Below the pieces are notes generated by a model. The model saw nothing but the letters and a program-made list of their open reading frames with translations, did not search any database and was not told the origin of the DNA. This document shows, in pieces, positions 1 to 6,405 of a stretch of DNA of 14,357 bases (position 1 is its first letter; each line of letters starts with the position of its first letter). The stretch covers positions 1-14,357 of the forward strand of contig JAWXCG010000209.1 in the NCBI GenBank assembly GCA_034440555.1. The letters run 5' to 3'. Source of the stretch: 0-14-3-00-62-12 sp034440555 (lineage in GTDB: Bacteria > Pseudomonadota > Gammaproteobacteria > Xanthomonadales > Ahniellaceae). The position numbers and the translations under genes were made by a program.

Positions 1-2
1 CA

Positions 3-479
3 CATCCCTCGCGCGTGACGGAACGGGTGGAGCTGGGCGAACTGCAGATCGAAATCAACGCGATGGTGCGGCGCGCATTCACCGAGTGGCTGGCGCCGCG
101 CTGGGGCTGTCGTTTCGCGTGGTTCGAAACGCCCTACGTGTTGCGCTATACCACCGGCGGCAAATACGACGTGCACGCGGACGCTGATATCTGGTCCGAG
201 GAGACGCCACCGTATCGAGTGCTGGATCGCGACGGCAGTCTGCTGATCTATCTCAACGACGGATTCACCGGTGGCGAGTTGAACTTTGTCAACTTCGAGT
301 ATGCGCTGCGCCCGGTCCCCGGTCTGCTGGTTGCATTTCCCTCGGACGAACGCTACTCCCACGCCGCCATGCCAACCACCGGCGGTGTGCGTTATGCCAT
401 CGTCTCCTGGGCCTATGCGCACGGACGACCGCGCGTGCGTGCGTTGCCACCGGAAAACAGCATTGCCATAGAGTTGTAA
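3..479 (+). CDS. 2-oxoglutarate/Fe(II)-dependent oxygenase, prolyl 4-hydroxylase-like (5' end outside window)
   Basis: Likely a non-haem iron dioxygenase of the prolyl 4-hydroxylase alpha-like group, which hydroxylates a substrate using 2-oxoglutarate and O2. Numbering from the GTG at 15, an HxD iron-binding pair is visible at His54 and Asp56 (context KYDVHADAD). The distal iron His is His116 (RYSHAAMP), and Arg126, ten residues later (GGVRYAIVSW), fits the 2-oxoglutarate carboxylate contact. The stretch GGELNFV is typical of the double-stranded beta-helix core. The frame stays open to the left edge with no ribosome binding site before the GTG, so the true start is probably outside the window and only the catalytic core and C-terminus are present. 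The substrate cannot be read from the sequence. It lies upstream of the leucine-degradation genes on the same strand but is separated from them by 117 bases. Confidence 0.8.
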   Translation, partial: HPSRVTERVELGELQIEINAMVRRAFTEWLAPRWGCRFAWFETPYVLRYTTGGKYDVHADADIWSEETPPYRVLDRDGSLLIYLNDGFTGGELNFVNFEYALRPVPGLLVAFPSDERYSHAAMPTTGGVRYAIVSWAYAHGRPRVRALPPENSIAIEL

Positions 480-562
480 GCCGGCGAATACGCCCGGACC
501 CCAGTTCTAGCTAACTTGCGCCCGGTTCGTCGCGCAGGCTGCTCCGGCGTCGCACAGGTCGT

Positions 563-568
563 TACAAT
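563..568 (+). promoter_or_regulatory. Possible -10 box (TACAAT) for the acyl-CoA carboxylase operon
   Basis: The only promoter-like element in the 480-596 gap is TACAAT, 28 bases before the chosen GTG start. No good -35 is found at 16-18 bases upstream, so this is a weak call. The rest of the gap shows no open frame with coding character and no clear terminator after the oxygenase gene. Confidence 0.3.
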
Positions 569-596
569 CGCGCTCTGCCCCCTCTGGAAGTCACGC

Positions 597-2591
597 GTGT
601 TCAGCAAGATCCTGATTGCCAATCGTGGCGAAATTGCCTGTCGCATCGCCCGCACTTGTCGGCGCCTCGGCGTTGCCACGGTCGCGGTTTATTCCGACGC
701 AGATGCCAATGCCGAGCATGTGCGTCAAGCCGACGAGGCGGTGCACATCGGTGGCTCGCAGCCGGGCGAGTCGTATCTGCGTGGCGAGGTGATCATTGCT
801 GCAGCGCTCGCCTGCGGCGCACAGGCGATTCACCCCGGCTATGGATTCCTGTCTGAAAACGCAGACTTTGCCGAGCAGGTTGAAGCCGCCGGGCTGGTGT
901 TCATCGGTCCGACGGCCGGCTCGATGCGCAAGATGGGCTCCAAAGCCGGCGCCAAGGAGTTGATGCAGGGGCATGACGTGCCGGTTGTCCCTGGTTATAC
1001 CGGCGTGGACCAGGACCTGGCGCTACTACAACGTGAGGCCGACCGTATCGGCTATCCGCTGATGATCAAGGCGGCGCACGGCGGTGGCGGCAAGGGCATG
1101 CGCATCGTGCACGCGGCAGCGGAATTCGTGTCGCATCTTGAATCCTGCCAGCGCGAATCGAAAACCGCTTTTGGCCGCGACCGCGTGTTGTTGGAGCGCT
1201 ATGTCGACCGCCCCAGGCATATCGAAATCCAGGTGTTCGCCGATCGCGACGGCAACACCATACATCTGAACGAACGCGAATGTTCCGCCCAGCGTCGCTA
1301 TCAGAAAGTGATCGAAGAATCGCCCTCGCCTTTTCTCACCACCGAATTGCGTCAGCAGATGGGCGATGCTGCGATCCAGGCTGCGCGCGCGATCGACTAT
1401 TGCAATGCCGGCACGGTGGAGTTCATCGTCGATCAGGCCGGCGCTTTCTATTTCATGGAAATCAACACGCGCCTGCAGGTCGAGCATCCCGTGACCGAGA
1501 TGGTGCTGGGTCTGGATCTGGTCGAATGGCAATTGCGTATCGCTGCCGGAGAGCCCCTACCCTTGCGTCAGGATCAAGTGCATTCTCATGGCCACGCCAT
1601 CGAGGTGCGCCTGTATGCGGAAGATCCCGAACAGGGATTTTTACCGGGCTCCGGGCGCATCGAGCGGCTGCGATTACCCCAGGTGAATGCGGGCACCCGC
1701 ATCGATGCCGGCGTGGTCGAGGGCGATACCGTCAGTATTTTCTACGACCCGATGATCGCCAAATTGATTGTGCATGGGGCGGATCGCGCCGATGCGCTGC
1801 GGCGGATGAGCGAGGCGCTGGCCGAGATCGATGTGCTCGGCCCGAAGAGTAACGTTGCCTTTCTGGAGCGGCTGCTGCGTCATCCGACGGTGATCAACGG
1901 CACCATCGATACCGGATACCTGGATCGCCATCTTGCTGAGGTGCTGGCCAAGGATGAGTTGATTCCTGCCGAAATTCTGTTTGCCGCGGCGTGCGCGGCG
2001 TTGCTGCACGAAGAGGCTGCGGCGCGCGACCGCGCGGCACACTCAATCGATCCGGGCTCGCCGTGGGCGAGCGCAGACGCCTGGCGTCTGGGCCATTTGG
2101 GCAAGCGTTTGGTGTGCTTCCAGAATGGAAGCGTGCGCATCGAAATAGCGGCACATGGCTATGCCGGCGTCTATCGGTTGGACTTGGGTGACGCCCATGT
2201 CCAGATCGAAAGCGCTGCATTGCACAATGGCTGGCTGCACTATCGAAGCGACGGGCGCGCCCGAAGGTTGCGCTGTCGTGAACTCGCTGGCGACTGGATA
2301 GTGCTGCACGCGGGACATCGCCATCGTCTGCATGCGGTGCCGCCGTTCGCCTTTGAGGGCGCCGCGTCCAGTGGCGGCGATCGCTTGCTGGCGCCGATGC
2401 CAGGGCGCATCATCGCCGTGAAAGCGGCAGTCGGCGACGATGTCGTCGAACAGCAGGAGGTCATCGTGATGGAAGCCATGAAAATGGAACTCACCCTGCG
2501 CGCGCCGCGTGCCGGACAGATCGCCGAGTTGCGCTGTGCGCTTGGCGAATTCGTACAGGCTGATCAACTACTGATGAGGATGCTGTCATGA
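597..2591 (+). CDS. liuD: Acyl-CoA carboxylase alpha (biotin carboxylase/biotin carrier) subunit, probably methylcrotonyl-CoA carboxylase
   Basis: Catalyses ATP-dependent carboxylation of its own biotin and carries the carboxyl group to the beta subunit; in leucine breakdown it converts 3-methylcrotonyl-CoA to 3-methylglutaconyl-CoA. The 664-residue length matches MCC alpha. The biotin carboxylase domain fills about residues 1-450: KILIANRGEIA at the start, the Gly-rich ATP loop GGGGKGMR near 162, RHIEIQVFAD, the QKVIEE lysine, and the FMEINTRLQVEHPVTE metal/bicarbonate segment. The biotinyl domain is C-terminal, with EAMKM at 626-630 and Lys629 as the biotin site, 35 residues from the end. 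GTG 597 is chosen over upstream TTG 516 because GGAAG (586-590) sits 6 bases before it and homology begins there. The next gene overlaps its stop (ATGA), and HMG-CoA lyase follows, which favours MCC over propionyl- or geranyl-CoA carboxylase; that substrate choice is inference. Confidence 0.9.
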   Translation: MFSKILIANRGEIACRIARTCRRLGVATVAVYSDADANAEHVRQADEAVHIGGSQPGESYLRGEVIIAAALACGAQAIHPGYGFLSENADFAEQVEAAGLVFIGPTAGSMRKMGSKAGAKELMQGHDVPVVPGYTGVDQDLALLQREADRIGYPLMIKAAHGGGGKGMRIVHAAAEFVSHLESCQRESKTAFGRDRVLLERYVDRPRHIEIQVFADRDGNTIHLNERECSAQRRYQKVIEESPSPFLTTELRQQMGDAAIQAARAIDYCNAGTVEFIVDQAGAFYFMEINTRLQVEHPVTEMVLGLDLVEWQLRIAAGEPLPLRQDQVHSHGHAIEVRLYAEDPEQGFLPGSGRIERLRLPQVNAGTRIDAGVVEGDTVSIFYDPMIAKLIVHGADRADALRRMSEALAEIDVLGPKSNVAFLERLLRHPTVINGTIDTGYLDRHLAEVLAKDELIPAEILFAAACAALLHEEAAARDRAAHSIDPGSPWASADAWRLGHLGKRLVCFQNGSVRIEIAAHGYAGVYRLDLGDAHVQIESAALHNGWLHYRSDGRARRLRCRELAGDWIVLHAGHRHRLHAVPPFAFEGAASSGGDRLLAPMPGRIIAVKAAVGDDVVEQQEVIVMEAMKMELTLRAPRAGQIAELRCALGEFVQADQLLMRMLS

Positions 2592-3301
2592 GCTGCACAC
2601 ATCTCGAATATCTACCATCTGCCGTTGCGCGCTATGCGCTGCGCTGCACCCTCTCGTTGCTCGCAATCGGCCTGGTGTCGGGCTGCCAGCAGACCCGTTT
2701 TGAGGCGTTGCCCACTGGCGAAGTCAGCGACTGCGTGCGTGATTGGGTCGGCGCCTGGCGGATTGAGGACATGACCGAACGCGACGAGAAAGACGATGGC
2801 CCGGTGTACTGGATCGTCAGTGACAACTGCGCTCGTTACCAGACACTGGAACCAGATGGCGAGTCCGAGGACGAGGACGAATACAGCATCCGCTATGTGC
2901 GTCACGGAAACAGCAATTTCATCGCCGCCACCGCGCGTCCCGATGCAGAGGCCAAGGACAGCGATTGGCACAAGGCGCACATGCTGATTCGCTATGAATT
3001 CCGCGGACACGACCAGATCCGCGCCTTTGAGGTCGACAACCAGCGCGTTGCGCGATTGATCGTTGATGGCGAAATCGGCGGGCGCAGTGAAGTAAAAAGC
3101 AAACCCGGAAAAGGTGGCAAGAACGATCTCGAAAGTGTGGAGAATCTGCTGTTCGGCCCAAGCAGCGAGACGGACAGCGTCATCCGGCGCAAAGGCGTAT
3201 TTGGACGCAAGCCGTGGCTCATTCTGCATCGGACGAGTAGCGAGGAGATCGCGCGCGCCAGGGCGGGGGTCGAGGAACGGCGGAGCCCCGAGGGTGGCTG
3301 A
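2588..3301 (+). CDS. Predicted lipoprotein of unknown function, in the leucine-degradation operon
   Basis: I do not recognise a family. The 237-residue product starts with a lipoprotein signal: Arg15 and Arg19, then a hydrophobic run (TLSLLAIGL) and the lipobox V-S-G-Cys33, so the mature protein should begin at Cys33 and be lipid-anchored. The rest is hydrophilic, with an acidic stretch (ESEDEDE, about residues 97-103) and a basic, Gly/Lys-rich segment (KSKPGKGGK, about 170-180). Two further cysteines near residues 49 and 81 could pair in the periplasm. The ATG overlaps the carboxylase stop as ATGA, and its own last 8 bases overlap the lyase start, so translation of all three genes is probably coupled. 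An outer-envelope protein inside a cytosolic catabolic operon is unexpected, and its role cannot be inferred from sequence. Confidence 0.75.
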   Translation: MSCTHLEYLPSAVARYALRCTLSLLAIGLVSGCQQTRFEALPTGEVSDCVRDWVGAWRIEDMTERDEKDDGPVYWIVSDNCARYQTLEPDGESEDEDEYSIRYVRHGNSNFIAATARPDAEAKDSDWHKAHMLIRYEFRGHDQIRAFEVDNQRVARLIVDGEIGGRSEVKSKPGKGGKNDLESVENLLFGPSSETDSVIRRKGVFGRKPWLILHRTSSEEIARARAGVEERRSPEGG

Positions 3302-4187
3302 ATCAATCCGTATTGTTGAAGTCGGCCCGCGCGACGGATTGCAGAACGAAAAGCTGATCGTTCCGACGGCAACCAAAGTGCGACTGATCGAGCAGTTGGT
3401 CGATGCTGGGCACAGTACCGTCGAAGCCACCAGTTTCGTCAGTCCCAAGTGGGTTCCGCAACTCGCCGACGCCGCCGAAGTATTTAGCGCGCTGCGCCGA
3501 AAGGCCGGGATCCGCTATCCGGTTCTGGTACCCAATCTGCAGGGCATGGAACGCGCACTCGCCGCGGGCGTCGCTGAAGTGGCGATCTTCACTGCTGCTT
3601 CGGAGGCCTTCAATCGTCGCAACATCAACGCCTCGATCGACGAATCGATCGAGCGCTTCAAACCGGTGATGGACCGCGCTGCCGAGGTCGGTGTGCCGGT
3701 GCGGGGTTATGTCTCCACTGTACTCGGCTGTCCGTATCAGGGCGCGGTGCCGATCTGTGATGTCGTGCGTGTCGCGCGTGCCCTGCACCAGCTTGGCTGC
3801 TACGAGGTGTCACTCGGCGACACCATCGGCATTGGCACTGCAAGTGCTGCGCGCGAGATGCTGCGCTCGGTTGCGGGCGTGGTGCCGATGCAGCAGTTGG
3901 CGGTGCACTTCCATGATACGCGCGGCCAGGCATTGGCGAATGTCTATGCCTGCGTCGAGGCTGGGGTTCGCGTGGTCGATGCGTCAGTCGCGGGATTGGG
4001 TGGCTGCCCCTATGCCGAAGGCGCCAGCGGCAATGTCGCGAGCGAGGACGTGGTCTTTATGTTGCACGGAATGGACTTTGACACCGGCATCGATCTTGAC
4101 AAGCTGGTGCAGGTCGGCCGCTGGATCAGTGCTGAACTGGGCCGCAGCAATGGCGCCAAGCTGGGGTTGGCGTGGAAGGGACAATGA
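3294..4187 (+). CDS. liuE: Hydroxymethylglutaryl-CoA lyase
   Basis: Cleaves 3-hydroxy-3-methylglutaryl-CoA to acetyl-CoA and acetoacetate, the last step of leucine degradation. The 297-residue protein is a full-length DRE-TIM metallolyase. It shows VGPRDGLQNE (residues 10-19, catalytic Arg13 and metal ligand Asp14), ATSFVSPKWVPQ (45-56), HFHDTRG with His205 and His207 as metal ligands, and the signature GLGGCPYAEGASGN with active-site Cys238 and metal ligand Asn247. GTG 3294 is chosen because GGAG (3282-3285) lies 8 bases upstream and the family N-terminus begins right after it; the longer upstream reading frame is only the shadow of the lipoprotein gene. The start lies inside the 3' end of the lipoprotein gene. 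Family assignment is very firm; the liuE name assumes the leucine role supported by the carboxylase nearby. Confidence 0.93.
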   Translation: MAESIRIVEVGPRDGLQNEKLIVPTATKVRLIEQLVDAGHSTVEATSFVSPKWVPQLADAAEVFSALRRKAGIRYPVLVPNLQGMERALAAGVAEVAIFTAASEAFNRRNINASIDESIERFKPVMDRAAEVGVPVRGYVSTVLGCPYQGAVPICDVVRVARALHQLGCYEVSLGDTIGIGTASAAREMLRSVAGVVPMQQLAVHFHDTRGQALANVYACVEAGVRVVDASVAGLGGCPYAEGASGNVASEDVVFMLHGMDFDTGIDLDKLVQVGRWISAELGRSNGAKLGLAWKGQ

Positions 4188-4203
4188 CCTCACGCCAGAA
4201 TCC

Positions 4204-4230
4204 TCCCGCGTCGTGAATGCGATCGCGGGA
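4204..4230 (+). promoter_or_regulatory. Intercistronic inverted repeat covering the ribosome binding site of the GT41 gene
   Basis: Arms TCCCGCG (4204-4210) and CGCGGGA (4224-4230) are perfect complements. The stem can extend inward with TCG (4211-4213) and CGA (4220-4222) past a single unpaired T at 4223, leaving a 6-base loop TGAATG. The 3' arm contains GGGA (4227-4230), the only plausible Shine-Dalgarno for the ATG at 4239. No T-run follows, so it is not a standard terminator. It may lower translation of the glycosyltransferase relative to the liu genes or mark an RNA processing point. Confidence 0.5.
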
Positions 4231-4238
4231 CGCACGGC

Positions 4239-6368
4239 ATGACGGATGCGCAGACACTGGCAGCAGCGCGTGCCGCCTTCGCCTCGGGAGACGCTCCGCG
4301 CGCACTCGAACTTGCGCAGTCTGTATTGGAATACGATGCCGGCAACACTGCGGCGTTGTCGGTTCTGGCGAACGCAGCAATGCATCTGGAGCGACTGGGC
4401 GAAGCTGATGACGCACTACGCTGTTTGCTGCAACACGCCCCCGACAATGCGCTGATCGCGCGCAGTCGCAGTCGCGTGCTCAATCGACTCGGGCATCGCA
4501 GCGCGCAGCAAAGTGAGCTGATTTCAGCCATCGGCTACTGGCGCGAAGCGCTGCGGCTCTGGCCCGAGAACGATGACTCCGCGTTCAATCTGGTCGCGTA
4601 CGGAAGTTCGGCGCTGGATGATGACGAGGCCTTCGCACTGCTGCAGCCGCTATTAGCCCGATCGCCCGACGATCTGGGCGCGCGCAGGTTGCTGGCTGAG
4701 ATCGAGCGCAATCGTGGTCAGGCGCGCGTCGCCGCCGATCGCCTGCGACCGCTGTCCGACGCGCTCTTGAGCAACAGCGAAGTTCGTGCACTGGCGCTCA
4801 CGCTCGGCGATGCTCAACTCATCGAGCGCAGCCTGCCCACTTCTACACCGCTGCCGGATCAAGTGGAATCGGTGCAGTGCGCCTTCGCCAGCATCAGTAC
4901 ACAGTGTGATGAAGGCGCTGCGCATGCACTGCGCAGCGATCTCCAGCGCCGTCACTCGATCGGTGCGCATTCACCCAGTCTGCGTTTGGCGCTTGCGTGC
5001 GAGTTGTCATTGCCCGCTGTGCATATCGACAGGGATGGCATTGATGCCGCACGCAACCGTTTCAGCGGCGGTCTCGCGCGCATCATGGATGAGTTTCCGG
5101 AATCTCGACTGCGCCTCTGCGCGCCGCATCTGGCGCAGCTGAACTGGTCGAATTTTCTGCTGGCCTATCACTGCGAAAACGATCTCGACCTGCAGTCGCG
5201 CTATGGCGATTGGCTCAGTATGGCCGCAGCCACGCTGCGCCCGGACTTGGCGGTCGAGCCAGCGCAGCGCAAGCCAGGACCGCCACGCATCGGCGTTTTG
5301 TCCGGCCATTGGAACGATACGACCGCGGGCTCGTATTTTGCCAGCTGGATCGAGGCACTGGACGTGGCCGAGTTCGACACCCGAGTCTATGCACTCGGTC
5401 CCCGCTTTGACCACGTTACCGACGAACTCGAGCGGCGCAGTCGCAAATTCGTTCGCATCGATGCAGATAGCGAGGGTACTGCCGACGATCAGCAAAGTGA
5501 CGCAATCGATCGCGCCGCTGATGTCATTCGTAGCGCCGATCTGGACCTTTTGATCTATCCTGAGTTGGGCATGGATACGCGACTCATGCCCCTTGCCGCG
5601 CTGCGCCTGGCGCGAAAGCAGTGGGTAGGCTGGGGGCACCCGGTAACCAGCGGCCTGCCGACTATTGATGCCTACCTCAGCTGCGCTGACATGGAACCAG
5701 CCGACGCCAAAGCCCACTACCGCGAGTCACTGTTGCTGTTGCCTGATCTGGGCACCCGCTATCGATTACCCCCTGCGCCGCAGCGCCTTGCGCGAGACGC
5801 GTTGGGGTTGCCGCCGGGTAAACTTGTCGTGGTGCCGCAATCATTGTTCAAACTTCATCCAGACAACGATGCGGTACTGCTTGAGCTGCTGTCGCGCGAG
5901 CCGAATGTACGCATTCTGCTGTTCGCAACTGCGTCGCGGCTTGAAGTTCACCTGGTGCGACAGCAGCTGCGGGCCAGGCTGGGTCCGACCCTGTTTAGGC
6001 AGCTGCATTTTCATCCCATGGTCAGTCGCAGTCGCTTTCTGGAGATTCTTGCGGCAGCCGATGTGATGCTGGATACCCTGCATTGGTCCGGCGGCAATAC
6101 CTCTCTGGACGCGCTGCGTTCCGGCCTGGCCGTTGCTACGACCCGTTCCCGATTCATGCGCGGACGCCAAAGTGCCGCCATGCTGCATGCGCTGCAGCTG
6201 GATTCGGCAATCGCGCCGGATGCCAGCGGACTCGCCGCGTTGGCGGCGCAGATGCTGAATGGGGCGGCGAGACCCGATGCGGACCGACTGCAGGACTATC
6301 TGCAGTCGCCGCGTCCGCTGCTTTTGTTGCGCGCTCTTGCGCGCGAGGCAGTCGCGGGCGTAGTTTAG
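4239..6368 (+). CDS. TPR-containing GT41-family glycosyltransferase (O-GlcNAc transferase/SPINDLY-like)
   Basis: Probably transfers a sugar from a nucleotide sugar to protein Ser/Thr residues in the cytoplasm. The first ~180 of 709 residues form about five degenerate TPR helical hairpins (ALELAQSVLEYDAGN, ALRLWPENDD, LLQPLLARSPDDLGARRLLAEI). A less conserved middle leads to a GT41 catalytic region from about 347 to 640: RIGVLSGHWND, FDTRVYALGP, DLLIYPELGMDTRL, WGHPVTSGLPTIDAYL (His467), FKLHPD with Lys538 at the place of the UDP-binding Lys, and ADVMLDTLHWSGGNTSLDALRSG (607-628). Some family-typical positions differ, so donor and acceptor are uncertain. ATG 4239 has GGGA 8 bases upstream, inside an inverted repeat. 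It follows the lyase by 51 bases and precedes the GGDEF-EAL gene by 37, so co-transcription is possible. No signal peptide or membrane segment is seen. Confidence 0.8.
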   Translation: MTDAQTLAAARAAFASGDAPRALELAQSVLEYDAGNTAALSVLANAAMHLERLGEADDALRCLLQHAPDNALIARSRSRVLNRLGHRSAQQSELISAIGYWREALRLWPENDDSAFNLVAYGSSALDDDEAFALLQPLLARSPDDLGARRLLAEIERNRGQARVAADRLRPLSDALLSNSEVRALALTLGDAQLIERSLPTSTPLPDQVESVQCAFASISTQCDEGAAHALRSDLQRRHSIGAHSPSLRLALACELSLPAVHIDRDGIDAARNRFSGGLARIMDEFPESRLRLCAPHLAQLNWSNFLLAYHCENDLDLQSRYGDWLSMAAATLRPDLAVEPAQRKPGPPRIGVLSGHWNDTTAGSYFASWIEALDVAEFDTRVYALGPRFDHVTDELERRSRKFVRIDADSEGTADDQQSDAIDRAADVIRSADLDLLIYPELGMDTRLMPLAALRLARKQWVGWGHPVTSGLPTIDAYLSCADMEPADAKAHYRESLLLLPDLGTRYRLPPAPQRLARDALGLPPGKLVVVPQSLFKLHPDNDAVLLELLSREPNVRILLFATASRLEVHLVRQQLRARLGPTLFRQLHFHPMVSRSRFLEILAAADVMLDTLHWSGGNTSLDALRSGLAVATTRSRFMRGRQSAAMLHALQLDSAIAPDASGLAALAAQMLNGAARPDADRLQDYLQSPRPLLLLRALAREAVAGVV

Positions 6369-6405
6369 GGCAGTGTCCGCGAGGATCGGGGTGACGAGGG
6401 GGTTG

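Noticed and set aside
516..596. TTG start that would add 27 residues to the carboxylase
   Set aside because: No ribosome binding site precedes it, the extra residues lack homology to the family start, and GTG 597 has a well-spaced GGAAG.
5007..5717. Minus-strand open frame (236 codons) inside the GT41 gene
   Set aside because: It is antisense to the conserved catalytic region and has no recognisable motif.
6329..6344. GCGCGC-TCTT-GCGCGC stem near the end of the GT41 gene
   Set aside because: It lies within coding sequence, has no T-run after it, and is easily produced by repeated Arg/Ala codons in GC-rich DNA.
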